7,699 nt of DNA, taken from NCBI GenBank assembly GCA_032260445.1, contig JAVVFG010000199.1, positions 1-7,699 of the forward strand, given 5' to 3'. Position 1 is the stretch's first letter. The number at the start of each line of letters is the position of its first letter. Of this stretch, positions 1 to 6,651 are shown piece by piece. The DNA comes from JAAYYY01 sp032260445 (GTDB lineage Bacteria; Chloroflexota; Anaerolineae; Promineifilales; Promineifilaceae). Made by a program: the position numbers and the translations under genes. The notes below the pieces were generated by a model, which did no database searches, was not told the DNA's origin, and worked only from the letters and a program-made list of their open reading frames with translations.

Positions 1-1
1 C

Positions 2-1516
2 GAGACCAAGCAGATCGTCAAGAACCCCATCTCCCTGAGCGATCACGGCGGCACCTTCGCCACACCCGATACGGAGTGGATCATCGAGGGTGGGCAATAT
101 GCAGCGCCTTTGGGTTGGGGCTACAGCTCAATCGAAAACTATGCCGAAGATTACCGCGGCATGATCACCATCTGGAAATTTGACCGCGAAGCCGGCCGCA
201 TCGTTCCCGAAGAATCGTTTGCGATGGAGCTGCCCCCCTACTGGCAGGACCTCTGTGACGCCGGCAAGCTCGTCAGCGACGGCTGGGTCTTCTGCAACTC
301 CTTCAATACCGAAATGGCCACCGGCGGCGTGGAAAAGGGCGAGCCTCCCTTTGAGTCCGGCGCATCGCAGCGCGATATGGACTATCTCCACGTCATCAAC
401 CTCGACAAGGCGATCGAGGTGGCCCAGGCGGGCAACACAAACGAGATCAGCGGCTTCCCCGTCATCTCGCTCGACACAGCCCTTGAGGAAGAGCTGCTCT
501 ACTTCGTGCCCGAGCCCAAGAGCCCGCACGGCGTAGACGTGACCCCCGGCGGCGATTACTTGGTGATCTCCGGCAAGCTTGACCCGCACACAACCGTGTA
601 CAGCTTTGAGAAGATCCAGACCGCCATCGCCAACGGCGATTACGAGCCAGACGACTATGGTGTGCCCGTGCTCAACTTCGACAGTGTCCTTGAAGCACAG
701 GTCGAACTCGGCCTCGGCCCGCTGCACACGCAGTTCGACGACAAAGGTTACGCCTACACCAGCCTCTTCCTCGACAGCGCTGTGGCTCGCTGGTCGCTCG
801 GCGGTCCCTATGCCGACTTGAACGAAGATCCCGAATGGTCCCTGGTACAAAAGACCAACGTCCACTACAACGTTGGGCACATTGTTACTGCCGAAGGCGA
901 TACCGTCAGCCCCGATGGCAACTACCTCGTGTCCATGAACAAGTGGGCTGTCGACCGCTTCGCCAATGTCGGCCCGTTGCTGCCGCAGAACTTCCAGCTG
1001 CTCGATATCTCTGCGCCGGGCGCCACCATGCCGCTCCTCTACGACATGCCCATCCCCGATGGCGAGCCGCATTACGCCCAAATCATCAAGGCCGACAAGC
1101 TCTCGCCGTGGGAGGTCTATCCCGAGGTTGGCTGGAATCCGCACACGCAGTCGCCCCATCCTGAAGGCATCCAGGCTGGCGAAGAACGCATCGAGCGCGA
1201 CGGCAACAACGTCGAGATCTGGATGACCGCCGTGCGCAGCCACTTCACCCCGGAACACATCGAAGTCAACCAGGGCGATCATGTAACCTTGCACATTACC
1301 AACATCGAGCGGGCCTACGACGCCACCCACGGCTTCACCATCCCCGCCTATAATATCAATGTCAGCCTCGAACCGGGCGAAACAACCACCATTGAGTTCG
1401 AAGCGACGCAGGATGGCGTTTTCTCCTACTACTGCACCGAGTTCTGCTCGGCCCTGCACCTGGAGATGACCGGCTATCTCTTCATCGCACCGGACGACTC
1501 GGTTTCTGGTAACTAA
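2..1516 (+). CDS. nosZ: Nitrous-oxide reductase NosZ, clade II type (5' partial)
   Basis: This is the C-terminal 504 residues of the copper enzyme that reduces N2O to N2 outside the cytoplasmic membrane. The reading frame is open from base 2, so the real start, the export signal and the first CuZ His pair lie upstream; perhaps 130-160 residues are missing. Counting from the codon at base 2, five CuZ-type histidines fit the family: H15 (SDHGG), H176 (KSPHG), H242 (GPLHT), H293 (NVGH) and H357 (EPHYA), all in the beta-propeller. The C-terminal cupredoxin domain (about 410-500) has the complete CuA set: H443 (THGF), C478 and C482 (CTEFC), H486 and M489. H443 to C478 is 35 residues, as I recall for characterised enzymes. 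Glu in C-T-E-F-C, where clade I enzymes have Trp, indicates clade II. The TTG at 110 is internal, not a start. The gene looks intact up to its TAA stop and heads the nos cluster. Confidence 0.97.
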   Translation, partial: ETKQIVKNPISLSDHGGTFATPDTEWIIEGGQYAAPLGWGYSSIENYAEDYRGMITIWKFDREAGRIVPEESFAMELPPYWQDLCDAGKLVSDGWVFCNSFNTEMATGGVEKGEPPFESGASQRDMDYLHVINLDKAIEVAQAGNTNEISGFPVISLDTALEEELLYFVPEPKSPHGVDVTPGGDYLVISGKLDPHTTVYSFEKIQTAIANGDYEPDDYGVPVLNFDSVLEAQVELGLGPLHTQFDDKGYAYTSLFLDSAVARWSLGGPYADLNEDPEWSLVQKTNVHYNVGHIVTAEGDTVSPDGNYLVSMNKWAVDRFANVGPLLPQNFQLLDISAPGATMPLLYDMPIPDGEPHYAQIIKADKLSPWEVYPEVGWNPHTQSPHPEGIQAGEERIERDGNNVEIWMTAVRSHFTPEHIEVNQGDHVTLHITNIERAYDATHGFTIPAYNINVSLEPGETTTIEFEATQDGVFSYYCTEFCSALHLEMTGYLFIAPDDSVSGN

Positions 1517-1531
1517 CAACGGTTGTAGCGC

Positions 1532-1568
1532 TGCGGGAGCAGGATGAGGGCATCATCCTGCTCCCGCA
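1532..1568 (+). other. Perfect 16-bp hairpin between nosZ and the nosB-like gene
   Basis: A left arm at 1532-1547 (TGCGGGAGCAGGATGA) pairs without mismatch with 1553-1568 across a 5-base loop (GGGCA). It begins 15 bases after the nosZ stop and ends 16 bases before the next ATG. No U-tract follows (ACGACTGAG), so it does not look like a standard intrinsic terminator. An inferred role is protection of the nosZ 3' end or an RNA-processing point that sets a higher NosZ level than that of the maturation proteins. Partial transcription termination is also possible. Confidence 0.75.
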
Positions 1569-1584
1569 CGACTGAGTACAAACG

Positions 1585-2259
1585 ATGACCACATCCACAA
1601 TGAGCCTTGTAAGGAAATTCGTTGGGCCCCGCGCCCCTGAAGACGCCACCACGGCGGAACGCATCAAGTATCGCATTCCGTCGCTGCTGCTGGCGCTGGC
1701 AGCCGTCGTGTTGCTCGTTTCCATCTACTTCCCCTGGTGGAGTATGACCTTGATGGCGCCCCAGTACCCCGGCGGCCTGGAGGTACAGGTCTACGTGAAT
1801 CGCATGATCGGCGACGTCTCCGAGATCGATGGCCTCAATCATTACATCGGCATGCGCCCGCTCGAGGAAGCGGCGCAGTTGGAACGTTCGATGAGCATTG
1901 TCGCCATCTCCGTCATTTCCCTCCTGGTGCTCGCCGCCATCCTCATCCACACCAAATGGGCCGTCCTGTTTGCGTTGCCGGCGTTTCTCACCCCGTACGT
2001 CTTCCTTGCTGATATGTATTATTGGATGCGAAACTTTGGCATGAACCTCGATCCCACCGCGCCTTTGAGCAGTGCCATCGACCCCTTTGTCCCCCCGATT
2101 TTGGGCGAAGGCGTCGTCGGCCAATTCCGCACCATTGCCGCCTTTGAAATTGGGCTCTACATGGCCTTCCTCTCCGGCTTCCTGATTCTCGCCGGGCTCT
2201 ACTACCATCGCCGCGCCTACAAACCGCTCGTCGAGGAGCTTGAAGCCAAGGCAGAATGA
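1585..2259 (+). CDS. nosB: NosB-like integral membrane protein of clade II nos clusters
   Basis: This is a 224-residue protein with four likely membrane helices at about 31-50, 102-121, 125-145 and 183-207. The N-terminus is short and basic, and the C-terminal tail is charged (HRRAYKPLVEELEAKAE). The 50-residue loop after helix 1 holds the most distinctive sequence: FPWW at 49-52, YPGGLEVQVY at 61-70, and a stretch around GDVSEIDGLNHYIGM at 76-90. A second loop, about 146-182, is rich in Pro and Gly. I see no CxxC, CxxCH or Walker motif. Position directly after nosZ and the four-helix form match the gene called nosB in clade II clusters, whose biochemical role is not settled; assembly or membrane tethering of NosZ, or electron transfer to it, are guesses. 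The ATG at 1585 has no clear Shine-Dalgarno sequence, and an in-frame TGA at 1573 rules out a longer start. The stop overlaps the nosD start by 4 bases. The symbol rests on context and topology rather than a confirmed match. Confidence 0.72.
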   Translation: MTTSTMSLVRKFVGPRAPEDATTAERIKYRIPSLLLALAAVVLLVSIYFPWWSMTLMAPQYPGGLEVQVYVNRMIGDVSEIDGLNHYIGMRPLEEAAQLERSMSIVAISVISLLVLAAILIHTKWAVLFALPAFLTPYVFLADMYYWMRNFGMNLDPTAPLSSAIDPFVPPILGEGVVGQFRTIAAFEIGLYMAFLSGFLILAGLYYHRRAYKPLVEELEAKAE

Positions 2260-3716
2260 ACTTCCGCACCTGGCGTCGCCTCCTGCCGCTCCTCGCCTTA
2301 CTGTTCCTCGCCGCCCTCCCGGCGACAGCCATGGCGATCGACCCGCCCGCAACCGAGCCGCCGGCAGTATCTGCGGATCAGCTCGCCAGCGCGGTCGCTG
2401 CGGCAGCACCCGGCGACACACTTGTCGTCGATGGCGGCGTCTTCTACGGTGCTATCGAGATCGACCGGCCCCTGACGCTCATCGGCCGCAACTGGCCCGT
2501 CGTCGATGGCCAGGGGACTGGCACCGTCCTCAAGATCACGGCACCGGGAAGCTCCATCGAAGGGTTCCTGATCCGCAACAGCGGCGCGTCACTGGACCAG
2601 GAAAACTCCGGACTCGTCGTCGAGGCAGCAAACGTCACCGTCAGCGGCAACCGGTTTGAGGAGACGCTCTTTGGCGTTTACCTGCGCCAGGCGCACGGCA
2701 GCACCATTAGCGGCAACGAGATTCACAGCAAGGACCTCGACGTTCCCCGCCGTGGCGATGCCATCCGCGTCTGGTACAGCAACGATGTGACCATCGCCAA
2801 CAATCGCGTCGAGAAAGGGCGCGACGTCGTCCTCTGGTACTCCGAGCGGCTGACCGTCAGGGGTAATGACGTCAGCGAAGGCCGCTACGGGCTACACTTC
2901 ATGTACTGCGACGATGCCCTCATCGAAGAGAACCGCCTGCTGGGTAACTCCGTTGGCGCCTTCCTCATGTACAGCCGGCGCATGACCATGCAGCACAACA
3001 CCTTGGCCCTCAACCGCGGGCCGAGCGGCTACGGCATCGGTCTCAAAGACATGGACGATGCCGTCGTACGCAACAACCTCTTCCTCGACAATCGCATCGG
3101 CGCCTACATCGACGGCTCACCCCGTGAAGTAGACAGCATCGGCCGCTTCGAGGGTAACGTCTTTGCCTACAACGACATCGGCATCGAGATGTTGCCCGCC
3201 GTACGCCACAACGAATTTGAAGCCAATAGCTTTGTCGACAATCAAGAGCAAGTCGCCATTGCCGGCGGTGGCGGCGGCCAGCCGGGCGCCAACGCCTGGA
3301 CCGTCGGCGGCGTAGGCAACTACTGGAGCGATTACGCCGGCTTCGACGCCAATCAGGACGGCTATGGCGATGTGACCTACCGCTCGCAGCGGCTCTTCGA
3401 GGACCTCATGCAGCGCGAGCCGGCGCTACGCCTCTTCCTTTACAGCCCGGCAACCAACGCCCTTGATTTCGCTGCTAAGGCCTTCCCCGTCGTCCGCCCG
3501 CAGCCCAAGCTCGAAGACAGCTCGCCGCTGATGGCCCCGCAGCTCCCGGTCGCCCCCGCGCTGCCGGCGACGACGAACCGCGCCACGTGGCTATCGGCGG
3601 CGCTCGCCCTGGTGCTACTGCCCGCAGCCCTTGCTACACTCCCCAGGCTGCGGCGGCGTCGCTACCTGCTGCCGCCCCACCCACAACCGGAATCACCTCC
3701 AGGGATAACCTTATGA
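2256..3716 (+). CDS. nosD: NosD, beta-helix copper-site maturation protein
   Basis: NosD is an exported beta-helix protein that works with NosF and NosY in building the CuZ site of NosZ, as the partner of the chaperone NosL. The 486 residues begin with a Sec signal peptide (basic RTWRR, hydrophobic core 9-20, likely cleavage after ALPATAMA near 27). Residues about 40-335 are short parallel beta-helix (CASH/NosD) repeats with recurrent phrases such as SGNRF, SGNEI, ANNRV, RGNDV and EENRL. Family hallmarks follow: GRYGLHFMY at 209-217, GIGLKDMDD at 260-268, GNYWSDY at 354-360, and a PALRLFLYSPA segment near 389-399. A Pro-rich linker leads to a C-terminal hydrophobic helix (444-463) followed by RLRRRR, which would anchor the protein facing outward. 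The only cysteine is C218. The ATG overlaps the nosB-like stop (ATGA), with a modest AAGG four bases upstream; the gene's own stop overlaps nosF in the same way. Length is ordinary for the family. Confidence 0.96.
   Translation: MNFRTWRRLLPLLALLFLAALPATAMAIDPPATEPPAVSADQLASAVAAAAPGDTLVVDGGVFYGAIEIDRPLTLIGRNWPVVDGQGTGTVLKITAPGSSIEGFLIRNSGASLDQENSGLVVEAANVTVSGNRFEETLFGVYLRQAHGSTISGNEIHSKDLDVPRRGDAIRVWYSNDVTIANNRVEKGRDVVLWYSERLTVRGNDVSEGRYGLHFMYCDDALIEENRLLGNSVGAFLMYSRRMTMQHNTLALNRGPSGYGIGLKDMDDAVVRNNLFLDNRIGAYIDGSPREVDSIGRFEGNVFAYNDIGIEMLPAVRHNEFEANSFVDNQEQVAIAGGGGGQPGANAWTVGGVGNYWSDYAGFDANQDGYGDVTYRSQRLFEDLMQREPALRLFLYSPATNALDFAAKAFPVVRPQPKLEDSSPLMAPQLPVAPALPATTNRATWLSAALALVLLPAALATLPRLRRRRYLLPPHPQPESPPGITL
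3701..3705 (+). promoter_or_regulatory. Ribosome binding site supporting the nosF start
   Basis: AGGGA lies seven bases before the ATG at 3713 and inside the last codons of nosD. It favours 3713 over the in-frame upstream ATG at 3587. A competing AAGGA at 3716-3720, four bases before the ATG at 3725, leaves a four-residue uncertainty. Confidence 0.55.
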
Positions 3717-4591
3717 AGGACACGATGACAGATCCCATCGTTCAGGTATCAGGGCTCACCAAGCGTTTTGGCGCCCTCACCGCCGTCGACGACGTCTCTT
3801 TCGATGTACACCCCGGCGAAGCCGTTGCCCTATGGGGGGCCAACGGCGCCGGCAAAACCACTGCCCTGCGCTGCCTGCTTCACCTGATGCCATTCTCCGG
3901 CACGGTGACCATCGCCGGCAAAGACGTGAAGAAGCAGGGCAAGGCGGCCCGCTTCCTCGTCGGCTTTGTTCCCCAGGAGCTCAGCTTCCATGACGACCTC
4001 ACGGTTGCCCAGACGCTCGTCTTTTACGCTCGTCTCAAGAAGGTAGCGGACGGCTACGATTTCACCCCATTGCTGGAGCGGCTGGAGCTGCTGCCGCACG
4101 TCCAAAAGCGAGTGCGCGACCTTTCCGGCGGCCTCAAACAGCGGCTGGCCCTCGCCATCGCCCTGCTGGCTGACCCGCCGATCCTTGTCCTCGACGAGCC
4201 GACTTCTAATCTCGACATCCGCGCCCGCGAAGATTTCCTGCGCTTCCTCCACGACCTGCGCGAGAGCGGCAAAACGCTTGTCTTTTCTTCGCACCGGCTC
4301 GAAGAGGTCATCGCCCTTGCTGACCGCGTCTTGCTTCTGGAAGCGGGCAAGCTGGTGTTGGCGGCGCCGCCGCACGAGCTGGAAAAAGAGCTCGGCCGGG
4401 CCAGCACGCTCCACGTGATCCTCCCCGCGCCGACCATCGAGCCGGCCCTTGAAATTCTGGCTGCTCACGGCCTGCCAGTGAGCCGCAACGGGCAGGGAGT
4501 GCGCATCCGCGTCCAGCCCGGAGCCAAAGCCGAGGCCCTGCGCCTGCTGCACGATGCTGGCATTTTGGTTGAAGATTTTTCCCTTGAATAG
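3713..4591 (+). CDS. nosF: NosF, ABC transporter ATP-binding subunit for NosZ maturation
   Basis: NosF is the cytoplasmic ATPase of the NosDFY complex; ATP hydrolysis drives changes in NosD through NosY during copper-site assembly. The 292-residue protein has all nucleotide-binding motifs: Walker A GANGAGKTT at 42-50, Q-loop Q88 in FVPQEL, signature LSGGLKQR at 137-144, Walker B ILVLDEP at 157-163, and switch His H194 in SSHRLEE. A C-terminal extension of about 60 residues (232-292) follows the ABC domain, as in many NosF proteins. The frame stays open upstream to an ATG at 3587, but that would lie deep inside nosD and add sequence unlike an ABC protein. The start at 3713 overlaps the nosD stop as ATGA and has AGGGA seven bases upstream. 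A second ATG at 3725, preceded by AAGGA, is an alternative that would remove four residues. The gene is followed after 20 bases by nosY. Confidence 0.96.
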   Translation: MKDTMTDPIVQVSGLTKRFGALTAVDDVSFDVHPGEAVALWGANGAGKTTALRCLLHLMPFSGTVTIAGKDVKKQGKAARFLVGFVPQELSFHDDLTVAQTLVFYARLKKVADGYDFTPLLERLELLPHVQKRVRDLSGGLKQRLALAIALLADPPILVLDEPTSNLDIRAREDFLRFLHDLRESGKTLVFSSHRLEEVIALADRVLLLEAGKLVLAAPPHELEKELGRASTLHVILPAPTIEPALEILAAHGLPVSRNGQGVRIRVQPGAKAEALRLLHDAGILVEDFSLE

Positions 4592-4599
4592 AGATTGGC

Positions 4600-4604
4600 G
4601 AAGG
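4600..4604 (+). promoter_or_regulatory. Ribosome binding site that decides the nosY start
   Basis: GAAGG in the short nosF-nosY gap is seven bases from the ATG at 4612 but only one base from the ATG at 4606. Normal ribosome spacing therefore favours 4612. Confidence 0.55.
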
Positions 4605-4611
4605 CATGAAG

Positions 4612-5445
4612 ATGGTCGATTTTGAGAACGTGTTAATCCTGGCTCAGAAAGAGCTGCACGATGCTGGGCGCAATCGCTGGTTTATGCTCTACGCGCTCGC
4701 CTTTGCCGGTCTATCCCTGGCCCTGGCCTGGATGGCGCTGATGGGCACCGGGCGATATGGTCTCGCCGGCTTCGGCCGCACCAGCGCCAGCCTGATCAAC
4801 CTCGTCCTGCTCATCGTGCCCCTGATGGGGCTGACGCTGGGCGCCCTCGGCCTTGCCGGCGAGCGCGAGCAGGGCACCTTGCTCTACCTGCTGGCCCAGC
4901 CCATCAACCAGGCCGAGCTCCTCCTCGGCAAATTCGCGGGTTTGGCTCTGGCACTCGTTGCCGCCCTGGCCCTGGGCTTCGGCCTAACCGCGCTGCTCAT
5001 TGCCGCTAATGGTGGCGGGGCCCAGGTTAACGTTTATCTCGCCCTACTCGGCCTTGCCTGCCTGCTCGCCATTGCCAGCCTCAGTGTCGGCTTTCTCATT
5101 TCTGCTCTCGCGCCGCGCGGCTCGACCGCCGTTGGCGTCGCCCTCTTCCTCTGGCTCCTGCTCGTCTTCTTCGGCGATCTCGGCGTGATGGGCACAGCGC
5201 TGGTTCTGGAGTTGAGCGTCGATCAGCTTTTCGCGCTCGCTCTGGCTAACCCGCTACAGCTGTTCAAGATCGCCGCCGTCTACAGCCTGCGCCAGAATCT
5301 GGACGTGCTTGGTCCGGCTGGTGTCTACGCAATCCGCACCTACGGGAGCCAGCTCATCCCGTTGCTCGTGGGCCTGCTCATTGCCTGGGTAGTCGTTCCC
5401 TTTGTTGCTGCCGCCTTCTTCTTCAAACGCAGAGGAGTCCTATGA
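4612..5445 (+). CDS. nosY: NosY, ABC-2 type permease for NosZ maturation
   Basis: NosY is the membrane subunit of the NosDFY complex, coupling NosF ATPase action to NosD on the outer face. The protein has 277 residues from this start. Six likely membrane helices lie at about 24-44, 60-82, 108-131, 141-165, 172-193 and 248-271. The N-terminal cytoplasmic segment (ENVLILAQKELHDAGRNRW) and the motif GEREQGTLLYLLAQPI after helix 2 are typical of ABC-2 permeases. That second motif lies in the coupling region that touches the ATPase. An ATG at 4606 would add two residues, but GAAGG at 4600-4604 is only one base from it and seven bases from the ATG at 4612, so I prefer 4612. The stop overlaps the nosL start by four bases. 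Order after nosF and before nosL is the common one, so assignment is secure despite the low conservation of the permease. Confidence 0.93.
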   Translation: MVDFENVLILAQKELHDAGRNRWFMLYALAFAGLSLALAWMALMGTGRYGLAGFGRTSASLINLVLLIVPLMGLTLGALGLAGEREQGTLLYLLAQPINQAELLLGKFAGLALALVAALALGFGLTALLIAANGGGAQVNVYLALLGLACLLAIASLSVGFLISALAPRGSTAVGVALFLWLLLVFFGDLGVMGTALVLELSVDQLFALALANPLQLFKIAAVYSLRQNLDVLGPAGVYAIRTYGSQLIPLLVGLLIAWVVVPFVAAAFFFKRRGVL

Positions 5446-5954
5446 AAACCCACCGTTCCCTTTTTTTGCTTGTCTCTGTCTCGCTATTGCTCGCCCTGGT
5501 GCTTGCTGGCTGTAGCACCGGCGACGACGCACCCGGCCCGCCGGAGATACAATACGGCGTTGACGTCTGCGATGAGTGCAACATGATCATCAACGAGCCG
5601 CGCTTCGCCGCCGCCTACCATTCAGAAGCGGGAGAGACCCGCCGCTTCGACGATATCGGCGAGATGTTCCTCTATGCCGAGGAACAGGGCGAAGCCGTCC
5701 AGTCCGACTGGGTCCACGATTTCAACAGCGAAGAGTGGCTGAAGGCTGATAGTGCCACGTTTGTCTACGACCCCGATCTCATGACCCCGATGGGCTGGGG
5801 GATTGCCGCCTTCGCCGCTGAAACTGATGCCACTGCCTACCATGACGAGCACGGCGCCACCGTTTTGAGTTATACTGAGCTGCGGGAACAGGTCTTGCGT
5901 GGCGAAATCATGCCGCAAGGCATGGCAGGACAAATGCATGGCAGTCACAAGTAA
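5442..5954 (+). CDS. nosL: NosL, lipid-anchored Cu(I) chaperone for NosZ
   Basis: NosL is an outward-facing lipoprotein that binds Cu(I) and hands it to NosD/NosZ for CuZ assembly. The 170-residue product starts with a lipoprotein signal (basic MKTHR, hydrophobic 7-21, lipobox LAGC with acylated C24). The metal motif is CDECNM (C43, C46, M48); many NosL proteins have Gly where N47 is. Other family features are RRFDDIGEMFLYAEE at 67-81 and TPMGWGIAAFA at 115-125. The C-terminus is rich in Met and His (M157, M161, M165, H166, H169), which could form an extra copper-holding tail; that is inference. AGAGGAG at 5431-5437 lies four bases before the ATG, which itself overlaps the nosY stop as ATGA, so translation is probably coupled. 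Length is normal. A run of seven T at 5461-5467 lies in the signal-peptide codons and does not break the frame. Confidence 0.95.
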   Translation: MKTHRSLFLLVSVSLLLALVLAGCSTGDDAPGPPEIQYGVDVCDECNMIINEPRFAAAYHSEAGETRRFDDIGEMFLYAEEQGEAVQSDWVHDFNSEEWLKADSATFVYDPDLMTPMGWGIAAFAAETDATAYHDEHGATVLSYTELREQVLRGEIMPQGMAGQMHGSHK

Positions 5955-6032
5955 ACCTGTTGTGCAGGGGCTACGGCGCGGCCGTCAGGTAGGCGTCACG
6001 TAGAACTGCGAAATGTGAAAGGAGAGAAGTAA

Positions 6033-6452
6033 ATGAAAAGACATTGGCTCATTGTTGTCGGTCTGATTCTCGCCCTGGCCCTGGTTGGCTGCGGCGGTGA
6101 CAGCGCTAACGATGGCGGCAACGCCGCGACGAATGGCGGCGATTCCGGCGAGACCGAAACGGTCAGCGCCGGCGATCCCGAAGCTGGGGAAGTCCTCTTC
6201 GATCAGGTCTGCATTGCGTGCCACGGTCCGGGCGGCGAGGGCATCGAGGGACTCGGCAAACCCTTCACGACGAGCGAGTTCATTCCTGCGCAAAGCGATC
6301 AGGAGTTGCTAGAGTTCATCAAGCAGGGCCGCCCGGTCGGCCATCCCGACAACACGACCGGTGTCGACATGCCCCCCAAGGGTGGTAACCCTGCGCTGAC
6401 CGACGAACAGATCCTGGACATCATCGCCTACATTCGCACCGTCCACGAGTAA
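6033..6452 (+). CDS. Lipid-anchored monoheme c-type cytochrome, likely electron donor in N2O respiration
   Basis: This is a 139-residue small class I cytochrome c. The signal peptide ends in a lipobox (LVGC, acylated C20), so the mature protein would be tethered to the outer leaflet. A Gly/Asn/Asp/Thr-rich linker (21-49) separates the anchor from the heme domain and looks like a flexible tether. Heme attachment is CIACH (C60, C63, H64), and the sixth ligand is probably M113 in VDMPPKGG; helices around LTDEQILDIIAYIRT close the fold. Strong AAAGGAGA at 6018-6025 precedes the ATG. It lies 78 bases after nosL with no terminator between, and its own 3' end has one, so it is probably the last gene of the nos unit. 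Carrying electrons from a bc-type or alternative complex III to the CuA site of NosZ is inferred from position and type; NosC-like cytochromes of clade II clusters are the nearest analogy. A general respiratory cytochrome is the alternative. Confidence 0.9.
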   Translation: MKRHWLIVVGLILALALVGCGGDSANDGGNAATNGGDSGETETVSAGDPEAGEVLFDQVCIACHGPGGEGIEGLGKPFTTSEFIPAQSDQELLEFIKQGRPVGHPDNTTGVDMPPKGGNPALTDEQILDIIAYIRTVHE

Positions 6453-6486
6453 GATAACGCGACTGGTGTCGCTAATAGGCCACCGG

Positions 6487-6526
6487 AGCCCGCTGCTGAG
6501 GACCAGCAGCGGGCTCTTTTATTTTG
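6487..6526 (+). terminator. Rho-independent terminator closing the nos cluster
   Basis: A perfect 13-bp GC-rich stem (GAGCCCGCTGCTG at 6487-6499 with its complement at 6505-6517) has a 5-base loop (AGGAC) and is followed by TTTTATTTT. It starts 34 bases after the cytochrome stop. A smaller 5-bp hairpin (GCGAC/GTCGC, 6459-6472) lies just before it. Confidence 0.93.
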
Positions 6527-6651
6527 CCAGTCGCTTTCCCTGGCCGAGTCGGATCCGACAGAAGTCGTGGAAATCGCTGTGGGCAGATGTTACCCTGCTC
6601 GTGAGGTTGGCGGCACGCTTGCTGCCTCGATTCGCACAAGGAGAGACGCCG
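6527..6651 (+). promoter_or_regulatory. Intergenic leader of the next unit, with a 12-bp palindrome
   Basis: This gap between the terminator and the next gene must hold that gene's promoter, since the terminator should stop read-through. I see no convincing -35/-10 pair. The clearest element is a perfect palindrome, GTCGGATCCGAC at 6548-6559, about 92 bases before the start codon, which could be an operator half-site pair or chance. No FNR/DNR-type TTGAT-N4-ATCAA box is evident. The gene's ribosome binding site is AAGGAGAG at 6638-6645. Confidence 0.35.

Noticed and set aside
128..1519. A 463-codon open frame on the minus strand opposite nosZ
   Set aside because: It is the antisense shadow of a GC-rich gene. 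The plus strand encodes the conserved CuA and CuZ ligands, while the minus product shows no recognisable motif.
1513..2421. A 302-codon minus-strand open frame across nosB and the start of nosD
   Set aside because: It spans two plus-strand genes and an intergenic hairpin, has an Arg/Gly-rich composition typical of a shadow frame, and has no convincing start signal.
3587..3712. Upstream extension of nosF from the ATG at 3587
   Set aside because: The added 42 residues lie wholly inside nosD and are low-complexity Ala/Pro-rich; the ATGA overlap start at 3713 with AGGGA upstream fits the ABC domain start.
5461..5467. Run of seven T in the nosL signal-peptide codons as a possible phase-variation tract
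   Set aside because: Seven is short, the frame is intact, and phase variation of a copper chaperone in a respiratory operon has no other support here.
5955..6032. Possible promoter or FNR-like site between nosL and the cytochrome gene
   Set aside because: No TTGAT-N4-ATCAA-like box and no convincing -35/-10 pair; only a weak 5-bp hairpin (5973-5985) and the ribosome site are visible.
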